Positions 1 through 6,597 of a DNA stretch of 16,121 bases are shown here, piece after piece. The stretch's first letter is position 1. Every line of letters begins with the position of its first letter. The notes beneath the pieces were generated by a model. That model made no database searches and was not told the origin of the DNA. It worked only from the letters and a program-made list of their open reading frames with translations. Where the stretch lies: positions 1-16,121 of the forward strand of contig JAJDEH010000116.1 of the NCBI GenBank assembly GCA_029259935.1, given 5' to 3'. The position numbers and the translations under genes are program-made. The stretch comes from Planctomycetota bacterium (GTDB lineage: Bacteria; Planctomycetota; Planctomycetia; Pirellulales; Pirellulaceae).

Positions 1-452
1 TCAACCGCCAGCCGCAGCCGTCGTGGACCCGAAGGACCGAGCATCAACCAGTTGGCACCCTTGGGAAAATATTCGTCCGGCAACGTCTCGCTGAACAGTT
101 CGTAGTCCTTCCAATGGTCCTCGATGACCATCCGGCTTTTGGGAACGCCGGTCGTTCCGCCGGTCTCGAACACGTACACCGGCTTGTCGGCCAGCCCCTT
201 GGGGACCCAGCGGTTGATCGGTCCGCCGCGGAGCCAATCATCTTCAAACGACGGGAACTTCTTGATGTCGTCAAAACCCTTGACGTCCTTGAGCGGATCG
301 AAGTTCAACTCGGCCTTCTTTTGCAGCCAGAACGGGCAGCCGGTCGACTCGTGGAAATGCCATTGGACGATTTCATACGCGTGAGCGTCTAGTTTTTTCT
401 TCGCCTCGCCAACGAGGGCGTCGACATCAACGGCGGATTCTGTGGAACTCAT
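1..452 (-). CDS. ANL-superfamily acyl/aryl-CoA ligase-like protein (PaaK-like), N-terminal part only
   Basis: The first 150 residues of a protein that runs off the left edge, so its C-terminus is missing. Residues 96-107 carry a glycine/threonine-rich loop (ETGGTTGVPKSR), the ATP-phosphate-binding motif of AMP-forming acyl-activating enzymes. The preceding region, including a TGCPFWLQK stretch at about 37-45, resembles phenylacetate-CoA ligase-like members more than classical fatty acyl-CoA synthetases. Such enzymes adenylate a carboxylic acid and pass it to CoA or a carrier protein; the substrate cannot be told here. The ATG at 452 is preceded by GAGG with 7 nt spacing, and an in-frame stop lies 12 nt upstream, so the start is well supported. 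It is downstream of and co-oriented with a phosphatidyltransferase gene, but about 280 bp separate them, so it may have its own promoter. Confidence 0.8.
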   Translation of the reverse strand, partial: MSSTESAVDVDALVGEAKKKLDAHAYEIVQWHFHESTGCPFWLQKKAELNFDPLKDVKGFDDIKKFPSFEDDWLRGGPINRWVPKGLADKPVYVFETGGTTGVPKSRMVIEDHWKDYELFSETLPDEYFPKGANWLMLGPSGPRRLRLAV

Positions 453-734
453 TCGAATGCCTCATAAACGCATTTCAAAACTACTGCGGCCAGCAGGTGG
501 GAAATCGGGTGGTGCTGTGCCTGGGGTGATCCCTGACGATACCCTAGAAAGCGGCCGAAGACAACCGCCGCGGCCCAAGACGATGGGCGGCCAAAGCCGC
601 CAGGATTCATGGCAATCTGTCACGAATTTTCCGCAAATAATCACGAATCCGACAACTCTGGTTGAAACATCAATCACGGTTTGGACTTGTGACGACAAGC
701 GGCGAACACAACGCTGGATGCGCGGAAAGACAAC
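453..734. other. Intergenic region with a GC hairpin
   Basis: I found no convincing gene here; the open frames lack ribosome sites and have atypical composition. A perfect 6-bp inverted repeat, GGCGGC / GCCGCC with a CAAA loop, sits at 586-601. It lacks a T-tract on either strand, so it is at best a weak transcription barrier between the phosphatidyltransferase and the ligase gene. The region should also contain the ligase promoter, but no clear -35/-10 pair was identified. Confidence 0.4.
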
Positions 735-1418
735 TTACAGCCGGTTGCGAATTTGGACGAACCCGGTCACAAGTTTGATGGCCAGCACCACGTTGCAAAA
801 CCAGACAAAGTAATCGGCCGATCCGGCCAAAAAGCCAAGCGGCGGCCAGGTGAAAAGAAACGCCTCCAGAAAGAGCCAGCCATAGACGAAATTTCTCGGA
901 CGCAGCACCCAGCCGTAAGGAATGCTCATCGCATTGCGAATCATCGCGAACGCAACCACGATCGTGTACAGAAAAATGTAGGTGCCGCCCGCGACCAATT
1001 CGATCCCCGGTAATCCGAGCGCGGGATGAGCTTGTGTGTACATCCAAGTGATGGTGGTCGCCGTCACCACGGTCTGATCCCCCATCGTGTCCGTGAACGA
1101 TCCGCGACGCGAAGCGATATTGCGAAATCGAGCCAGCGGGCCGTCCAAGCCGTCCAGCAACAGATGGCCCAGCAAGCAGCCGAACGCGGCCGCGGGCGAC
1201 CAAAAGTAAAGCGGACAAAACGCCAATCCGATCACGGTCGACAGCACGGAAATATGATCGCCCGTAACGTGGTAACGAGCCAGCGCGACCAACAGCGGAT
1301 GGAGCAGCCAAGCCTTGAACTGTTGAAAGCGAACCATCCCGGCACGTTCGTGCTCGGCGTAGCAATCCGCCTTGGCTTCCGAATCGTCTGGCATGACCTT
1401 GGAAAGGTGCTTGGTCAA
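735..1418 (-). CDS. CDP-alcohol phosphatidyltransferase family membrane protein
   Basis: This enzyme class transfers a phosphatidyl (or related CDP-linked) group to an alcohol in the inner membrane to make phospholipid headgroups or phosphoglycans. The full signature D-x2-DG-x2-AR-x8-G-x3-D-x3-D is present: D89, D92, G93, A96, R97, G106, D110 and D114 in the 227-aa reading. Hydrophobic segments lie at about 59-90, 117-160 and 180-215, as expected for a polytopic enzyme. The acceptor alcohol is not predictable. The start is uncertain. The frame opens after a TGA at 1454-1452, and the only candidates are TTG at 1418 or ATG at 1394, neither with a good ribosome site. The upstream codons nevertheless look like conserved protein, so the true N-terminus may be disturbed. 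The gene follows the metallophosphoesterase by 58 bp and is probably co-transcribed with it. Confidence 0.88.
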   Translation of the reverse strand: MTKHLSKVMPDDSEAKADCYAEHERAGMVRFQQFKAWLLHPLLVALARYHVTGDHISVLSTVIGLAFCPLYFWSPAAAFGCLLGHLLLDGLDGPLARFRNIASRRGSFTDTMGDQTVVTATTITWMYTQAHPALGLPGIELVAGGTYIFLYTIVVAFAMIRNAMSIPYGWVLRPRNFVYGWLFLEAFLFTWPPLGFLAGSADYFVWFCNVVLAIKLVTGFVQIRNRL

Positions 1419-1476
1419 GAATTTGAAATAGAGTGGCTCGCACGCGGCCGCTCACGGTTTTCTTCTTACCTCTGAA

Positions 1477-2205
1477 TCAAAGCTCGATTTCGACAATGCG
1501 AAAGTCCAAGCCCTTGATCGGCGCGCCGCCGTTGTGGAACCGCAGTCCCCCGTATTCGAACGCCGACATTTGGGCATGCGTGTGGCCGAAGTAGACGTTT
1601 CGCACGCCACTTTCCGGACCGTGGCCAATGTCATCCAGGTAAACCATGATGCGCCTCGCCACTCGTCGCGGACGATTCACGCAATTGCCGAAGAACTTGT
1701 GCAGCCGCAGGCTGACGATCGCGTCGTATAGCTGGTGCCGATACTCGGGCAGTCTCTCGTGACCGCCTTCGCTCTGGCGGTCGCGGATCTGTTTCAACTG
1801 ATGTTGCTTGGTCCGGCGATTGGCCACGTCGCCATGCAGAAACAGGCTTTGCCCCAGCCGGATATAGTAGGGATGCCAGGAGAGATTTTCCGTCTCTCCG
1901 CACAGATCCTTCAGCCGGGCGATAAAGCGTTCATTCCAGTCGTGATTGCCTAGAACAAAATGAAATCCGCATCCGCCGTTGTGCGCGGCCAGTTGCCGCA
2001 GCCAATCCACGGCCGCCTCAATGGTGTGATCTAGCGAAGCAAGCGTCGACCAGCGAAAGTCAAAGATGTCGCCGCCCAATACAAACGTATCCGCCCGCGA
2101 GGCAGCCGCAAGAATATGATCTTCATAATGCGTCGATTGCGACCGGCGCGAAAACATGTGCAGATCAGAGACAAAGAAATTGCTCTTGGGCATGTCATCT
2201 ATCAT
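1477..2205 (-). CDS. Metallophosphoesterase, UDP-2,3-diacylglucosamine diphosphatase-like
   Basis: A 242-aa calcineurin-type phosphoesterase with all five metal-binding blocks in order: D14-x-H16, GD46 (with D49), GNHD (N87, H88, D89), HGD (H124, D126) and GHTH (H208, H210). Length and motif spacing resemble the LpxH family, which cleaves the pyrophosphate of UDP-2,3-diacylglucosamine in lipid A synthesis. Related phosphoesterases act on other substrates, so LpxH function is inferred, not shown. The ATG at 2205 is chosen because AGGA lies 5 nt upstream; the frame stays open to 2292 but that extension has no ribosome site. It lies between an alpha/beta hydrolase gene and a phosphatidyltransferase gene on the same strand, which supports a role in lipid or envelope metabolism. 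Confidence 0.85.
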   Translation of the reverse strand: MIDDMPKSNFFVSDLHMFSRRSQSTHYEDHILAAASRADTFVLGGDIFDFRWSTLASLDHTIEAAVDWLRQLAAHNGGCGFHFVLGNHDWNERFIARLKDLCGETENLSWHPYYIRLGQSLFLHGDVANRRTKQHQLKQIRDRQSEGGHERLPEYRHQLYDAIVSLRLHKFFGNCVNRPRRVARRIMVYLDDIGHGPESGVRNVYFGHTHAQMSAFEYGGLRFHNGGAPIKGLDFRIVEIEL

Positions 2206-2327
2206 CGTCGTCCTATCTTTTCGTTTCGCAACAAAAGTTTTAGACGCGTGCCATTTTATCCGATCTGGACGGTTCGGGGAAAGGTCCAGCACGGTGGGAC
2301 GAGCGCGGGCCCGGGTTTGCGGGCTTG

Positions 2328-3209
2328 CTACGACTTGTCGTCGGAATTAGTTCGCAACCAAGAGTCAATCGCCGATCCGAGACGGTCATAGGTACCGGCA
2401 TAGGAGTGATCCGCGCCGGCGATCGTCAGAATCGTCCAATCCGATCTTTTGGTGGCTCGCCGCTCTTCGAGCGCTTCCGGAACTCCCGCGAAGGCGACTC
2501 CTCCCGTTTCCAGCTCGCGTTCGCCATAAGTAAACAGCATGGGACAAGAGACTTGCTCGACGCAGCGCACGATGTTGTAACGTTCATCGCGGCCGTATTT
2601 GTCGACATAGCCACTGGCTGTGATCAAGATCGGAAACGGGAATTTGGCCTCCATCAGCGTGTCGCCTTGGCCGTTTTTTACATGTTGTTCGGCGGTGGCC
2701 AACGACTCGAAAAACTGCGAGCTGCGCTCGCTGTGATTGAAACACGACGCGGATAGCCGCGGCGGCGAGAGGGCGATCACCGCTTGCACGGCGTCGTGAG
2801 GTTCGTGTGCTTGGCAATAAACCGCCTTGATGGCTCCCAAGCTGTGGCCCAACAAGCCAATCCGCCGGTGGCCGCGCTGCACCAAAAAGTCGACCCACGC
2901 GCGAAGGTCATAACGGCACTCGTCCACCGATTCATAAGCCGCGCCGAAGCGGCGGGGAATACTGTTGACGGCGGCGACATGCACCGCATCGTGGCCACGC
3001 GTATTCGCCCACACGACACTGATGCCGCTGGCCACGAGCTTGGGCGTAAGACTGGAGAACAGGGAACCGCCATAGAACGCGCCGCCCACTCCGTGCAAGC
3101 AAACCAGTGCATCGACTCGACTCGGCAAACGCTCGTCAGCCGCGGCCAGCAGCGCGCCGTCCAACTTCAGCCCATCGGAAGTCGTGGTCTTAACTAGGTC
3201 GACAAGCAT
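2328..3209 (-). CDS. Alpha/beta hydrolase (serine esterase/lipase-like)
   Basis: A 293-aa alpha/beta hydrolase. Counting from the ATG at 3209, the oxyanion-hole loop HGVGG is at about 39-43 and the nucleophile elbow GHSLG puts the catalytic Ser at about 123. The GADHSY motif supplies the catalytic His at about 268. The acid is probably a Glu in the YGERE stretch (about 230-232) rather than the usual Asp. No signal peptide is evident, so it is probably cytoplasmic; the substrate is unknown. The frame is open from a GTG at 3224, but GGAG 9 nt before the ATG favours 3209. The gene is 118 bp downstream of the 160-aa gene and 122 bp upstream of the phosphoesterase gene, all on the same strand. Confidence 0.85.
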   Translation of the reverse strand: MLVDLVKTTTSDGLKLDGALLAAADERLPSRVDALVCLHGVGGAFYGGSLFSSLTPKLVASGISVVWANTRGHDAVHVAAVNSIPRRFGAAYESVDECRYDLRAWVDFLVQRGHRRIGLLGHSLGAIKAVYCQAHEPHDAVQAVIALSPPRLSASCFNHSERSSQFFESLATAEQHVKNGQGDTLMEAKFPFPILITASGYVDKYGRDERYNIVRCVEQVSCPMLFTYGERELETGGVAFAGVPEALEERRATKRSDWTILTIAGADHSYAGTYDRLGSAIDSWLRTNSDDKS

Positions 3210-3290
3210 GGTAGGCAGCTCCACCGATTTGCTGATGTTGTTGCCTGGATGAGCTGAACCGCAGCGGCGGCAAGGTGCGAGACCCCGCCT

Positions 3291-3773
3291 TTAGCCCGCG
3301 TCGCGCGGCGTTTGGCCGGTGGGACTGGCCACGCTGCTCAGTTGCGAAAGAACTTGCAAGACACCGTTGAGATGTGCCAGCCGGGGGCCAAAGCGATCGA
3401 CGAACTCGTTCAACATAAAGTCGCTGTCGATCAAGCTGTCGGAAGAATCATTCACTTCGTCGATCAGTCCTTGAAGAAATTCCGTCTGCACTTGCGTCAA
3501 CGACTCGGCGGCTTTCCGGCATCCCTTGGCCAATTTCGGATTCGCCTTCTTCCAAGCGCCCAACTCTTGTTGACGTTGTCGCTGACTGGCGCCCAATTGT
3601 TCGACCAGTTCTTCCATCAAGTGGTTTTGCCGATCTTGTCCTTCGACCAATTCCCGCAGCAGAGTCACCACCTCGCCGCCAACATCTTGATTCCCGTTGG
3701 GATCGCCCACCGGACCATCCGCCGATACGTCAACGTGAAAGATGGGTGAGAATTGCTGGGGCTTATGGGTCAT
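3291..3773 (-). CDS. 160-aa coiled-helical protein of unknown function
   Basis: I do not recognise a named family. The protein has an acidic, low-complexity N-terminus (1-32) followed by a long polar helical stretch (about 33-105) rich in Glu, Gln and Leu with heptad-like spacing, suggesting a coiled coil. A second helical part (about 110-147) contains LNEFVDRFGPRLAHLN. There is no signal peptide or membrane segment, so it is probably a soluble oligomer or adaptor. The ATG at 3773 has a strong AGGAG with 8 nt spacing. The frame is open up to 3962, but the extension is basic, low quality and contains the predicted promoter, so the shorter form is preferred. It is the first gene of the minus-strand run. 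Confidence 0.72.
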   Translation of the reverse strand: MTHKPQQFSPIFHVDVSADGPVGDPNGNQDVGGEVVTLLRELVEGQDRQNHLMEELVEQLGASQRQRQQELGAWKKANPKLAKGCRKAAESLTQVQTEFLQGLIDEVNDSSDSLIDSDFMLNEFVDRFGPRLAHLNGVLQVLSQLSSVASPTGQTPRDAG

Positions 3774-4215
3774 GCTGCCATGCTCCTGTTGTTGGTTGTC
3801 AGAGTTCGCAAGTTTAGTATAAGCATGACGTGACAGCGTTGTCGAGTGTCGGCGCCGCTCAACTTCGCGGAAGCGCCTGATCCACATAAATGACAGCCAA
3901 TCCCTTACCGTGGCGGTTTGGTTAACCCGATCATCTTGCTGGCTTCGACGATTCTTTTCCAACCCGCAAACTCCTCCGCGGCCTCATGCATCCATCGCGC
4001 CAGCAGTGCATGCCGTGTAACTAACACAAAGCCACGACAGGCTTAGCGACCGCTTCAGCATGCGTTGGCGGTAAACCGCAAGACAGCGGAGTTCCGATCC
4101 CATCAGGCAGCCTAAAGTCGCAAGCGTAAGCTGCCCGATTGATTCTCTTGCAAGGATTCCTACCTCCGCGCAAACCCGCCCAGGCAACGACCACTAACCC
4201 GACGATCTTCCCAAG
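3774..4215. other. Divergent intergenic region
   Basis: This separates the minus-strand run from the plus-strand pair. It contains the promoter described at 3816-3845. It also holds an inverted repeat, GGCAGC / GCTGCC at 4106-4111 and 4130-4135, with an 18-nt loop that itself contains CGCAAGCG; this could fold in the leader of the 185-aa gene. No clear promoter for the plus-strand pair was seen. The short open frames here do not look like genes. Confidence 0.4.
3816..3845 (-). promoter_or_regulatory. Predicted housekeeping-type promoter for the 160-aa gene and downstream run
   Basis: On the minus strand TCGACA (3845-3840) and TATACT (3821-3816) are separated by 18 nt. Both match the sigma-70 consensus at five of six positions. 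The -10 box ends about 42 nt before the ATG at 3773, a sensible leader length. This is a sequence prediction only. Confidence 0.45.
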
Positions 4216-4773
4216 ATGACTGCTAGCGGTTCCCAATCCTCCGACGCCATCGGTTTCCTGACCATTATCGAAAAGAGCGATCAGGGAGTGCTGGGTGGAT
4301 ACCTGCTTTTGAACTCAGCGGGCCGGCCGCTTGAATTTCACTGCACGGCACCCGTGAAGGCTAACCGGGCCCAAGAGATTCTATATGGAGCATCGCTGAA
4401 TTCCTATCTTTGTGGCGAGCAGATTGCCCGCACGTTGATCGAAAAAGCGAAAACAAAGCCGCGTTTTGTATGCACGAACTTGGTCGATGTGATGTGCGTT
4501 CGTGATTTGGTTTCGATGCCGGTCGTTTTGTTGACGGATTCCGCCACCGACACCGAAAGTCGTCACAGGGTCGATGATCAGCAAGAAATGGCTGATCCGC
4601 ACTTCAACCGGTTGTCGCGATTTTCCGTCCGAGGCCACGCGCTGGCCGTCGCGTCCACCGCGCGACAAGATCAACAAGTGGTTGAACAGCAGCTTCAAGA
4701 AGATGAAGGTTCGCTTGACCTGGCGGAACCGTTCGACCGCATCAAGGAAGCAATCGAAGAAGCCCTGGGATAA
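4216..4773 (+). CDS. 185-aa protein of unknown function, first gene of an SNF2 pair
   Basis: No known domain is recognised. The N-terminal half (about 11-110) alternates strands and helices. It contains a notable FHCTAPVKANRAQEILYG stretch at about 46-63 and several cysteines (48, 77, 96, 105). A polar linker with many Asp and Glu residues follows, ending in an acidic helical tail. The protein appears soluble. The ATG at 4216 is the first start in the frame; the upstream sequence lacks a recognisable Shine-Dalgarno site, so initiation may be weak or leaderless-like. The gene lies only 35 bp ahead of the SNF2 ATPase on the same strand, so the two are probably co-transcribed and may work together. 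That functional link is inference. Confidence 0.75.
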   Translation: MTASGSQSSDAIGFLTIIEKSDQGVLGGYLLLNSAGRPLEFHCTAPVKANRAQEILYGASLNSYLCGEQIARTLIEKAKTKPRFVCTNLVDVMCVRDLVSMPVVLLTDSATDTESRHRVDDQQEMADPHFNRLSRFSVRGHALAVASTARQDQQVVEQQLQEDEGSLDLAEPFDRIKEAIEEALG

Positions 4774-4808
4774 GGCGAACGGTTAATTCACTAGCAAGCG
4801 TCAGCGAC

Positions 4809-6530
4809 ATGGAAACGTCGGAAACCGATATTAACATCCCCGTGACAACCTTCGCCACGGGTTGGCAGACCGCGTTGGCTCGTCCGCCTCGAGTGGATGT
4901 TGTCAGCCAGCCGACGCAAATAGACCGGCCACGCGTGCTCTCGGTCAACATTCGACCGCCGATGATCAAAACGCTCAGCTTCGCGTTTCCGGAAGCCCCT
5001 GAGTGGGGCCAGATCATGGCGAAAGGAAGCCAAGGACCGGCGAAGCCCGCGACGAGTGTCAAGCGACCGAAGTCCCATCGCTCGACGCGCATCAAGCCTC
5101 CTTCCGATACGATCAAGCTGCAAGACCGCCTGTATTACGTTTTACAGCCGTCGCTGGAATCCATTGTCTCGACAGCTTGCCTTGAGTTTCCTTTCGAGCC
5201 GTTTCCGTATCAGTTCGAGGGCATCGCATTTCTTTATCCGCGCCATTCGGCAGTGCTAGCCGACGAAATGGGGCTGGGTAAGACCATGCAAGCGATCTCG
5301 ACGATCCGCCTGTTGCTCTACGCCCGCGAGGTTCGTTCAGTATTGTTAATCTGTCCCAAGCCGCTGGTGACCAACTGGCAGCGCGAGTTCCGCTTGTGGG
5401 CACCCGAAATTCCGCTGGCCATCATCGAAGGCGACAAGGACCGGCGGCAATGGCAATGGCGGGAGCCGCTGGCCCCGGTCAAGATCGCCAATTACGAACT
5501 GCTGATGCGTGACCAGGAACTGCTGCTCGACCCGCAATTGCATTTCGACCTGGTGTTGCTCGACGAAGCCCAACGCATCAAGAACCGTTCCAGCACCACC
5601 AGCCAAGTCGCGCGCTCGGTGAGCCGCACTCGCAGTTGGGCGCTGACCGGCACCCCGATCGAAAATAGCACCGACGACTTGGTGGGCATCTTCGAGTTTC
5701 TTTCTCCCGGTTTTCTCTCCAACGGGATGGCTCCACGGACGATTGCCCGCAACGTCCAGGACCACATCCTGCGACGGACGAAAGACCTAGTGCTGAACGA
5801 CATGCCCCCTAAGTTGTTTCGCGACGCCGATTTGGCACTCACGCCCGAGCAGCAGGAAACTTACAGCAAAGCGGAAGACGATGGCATCCTGCAACTGAAT
5901 AGCATGGGCGAAGGCATCACGATCCAACATGTTTTTGAACTCGTTTTGCGGCTGAAGCAGATTTGCAATTTTGATCCCGCCAGCGGCGCAAGTTGCAAGC
6001 TGGAACGGCTGGAGGCCGACTTGGAAGAAGTCGCGGCCAGCGGCAAGAAGGCAATCGTTTTTAGCCAGTGGGTCCGCACATTGCACCACATACGCGGACC
6101 GCTTGCCCGTTTCAACCCGCTGGAGTATCACGGACAGATCCCATCCAAGCGCCGCGATCCGATCCTGCAGCAGTTCAAGGAGGATCCATCGAGCCATGTG
6201 CTGTTGATGAGCTACGGCGCGGGCAGCGTCGGCTTGAATCTGCAATTTTGCGAATACGTCTTTCTGTTCGATCGGTGGTGGAATCCGGCGGTGGAAGATC
6301 AGGCCATCAACCGTGCGCACCGCATCGGCGTTACTGGCCCGGTCACGGTCACGCGGATGCTGGTCTCGGGAACGATCGAAGAGCGGATCAACCAGGTACT
6401 AGAAGAAAAACGCGAACTGTTCGACTCGATCTTCTCGAACACCGCCGCGCCGGCCAGCGCGGGGCTCTCGCAAGATGAAATCTTCGGCTTGTTCAATTTG
6501 AAAATGCCAAGCAAAGGGAAAGCTGCGTAG
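4809..6530 (+). CDS. Compact SNF2/Rad54-family DNA-dependent ATPase (helicase superfamily 2)
   Basis: A 573-aa SNF2-type motor, which uses ATP to translocate on duplex DNA and displace or remodel bound proteins. Both RecA-like lobes are complete: motif I DEMGLGKT (152-159), motif Ia around ICPKPL (181-186), motif II as DEAQ (252-255), motif III TGTPIEN (280-286), motif V SYGAGSVGLNL (468-478) and motif VI QAINRAHRIG (498-507). Most bacterial SNF2 proteins of the RapA or SWIM-containing type are near 900-1100 aa; this one has no zinc-finger/SWIM region. Instead it has about 125 N-terminal residues of unknown type, including a basic patch at 85-97. The ATG at 4809 is the first start in the frame, with only a weak ribosome site. 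The gene follows the 185-aa gene by 35 bp and converges with the gene ending at 6598. Confidence 0.93.
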   Translation: METSETDINIPVTTFATGWQTALARPPRVDVVSQPTQIDRPRVLSVNIRPPMIKTLSFAFPEAPEWGQIMAKGSQGPAKPATSVKRPKSHRSTRIKPPSDTIKLQDRLYYVLQPSLESIVSTACLEFPFEPFPYQFEGIAFLYPRHSAVLADEMGLGKTMQAISTIRLLLYAREVRSVLLICPKPLVTNWQREFRLWAPEIPLAIIEGDKDRRQWQWREPLAPVKIANYELLMRDQELLLDPQLHFDLVLLDEAQRIKNRSSTTSQVARSVSRTRSWALTGTPIENSTDDLVGIFEFLSPGFLSNGMAPRTIARNVQDHILRRTKDLVLNDMPPKLFRDADLALTPEQQETYSKAEDDGILQLNSMGEGITIQHVFELVLRLKQICNFDPASGASCKLERLEADLEEVAASGKKAIVFSQWVRTLHHIRGPLARFNPLEYHGQIPSKRRDPILQQFKEDPSSHVLLMSYGAGSVGLNLQFCEYVFLFDRWWNPAVEDQAINRAHRIGVTGPVTVTRMLVSGTIEERINQVLEEKRELFDSIFSNTAAPASAGLSQDEIFGLFNLKMPSKGKAA

Positions 6531-6597
6531 TTCACTCTGGGCGAGAATGATTTACTCAAGATCCCACTAATCAGCCATGGCAACAAGCAACACGGCG

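Noticed and set aside
586..601. GGCGGC / GCCGCC hairpin as an intrinsic terminator
   Set aside because: It is perfect, but no U-run follows on either strand and it lies 135 nt past the stop.
442..813. 123-aa plus-strand frame in the gap between the ligase and phosphatidyltransferase genes
   Set aside because: It overlaps both flanking genes antisense and has no recognisable domain or ribosome site.
670..1455. 261-aa minus-strand open frame across the phosphatidyltransferase gene
   Set aside because: The neighbouring frame carries the complete CDP-alcohol phosphatidyltransferase motif; this frame is Arg/Gly/Ser-rich and has no motif.
5787..6320. 177-aa antisense frame inside the SNF2 gene
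   Set aside because: It is the reverse strand of well-conserved helicase motifs and has no ribosome site.
4216..6530. SNF2 pair as a known antiphage system
   Set aside because: No phospholipase, nuclease, methylase or other defence partner is next to it, so the sequence does not support a defence label.
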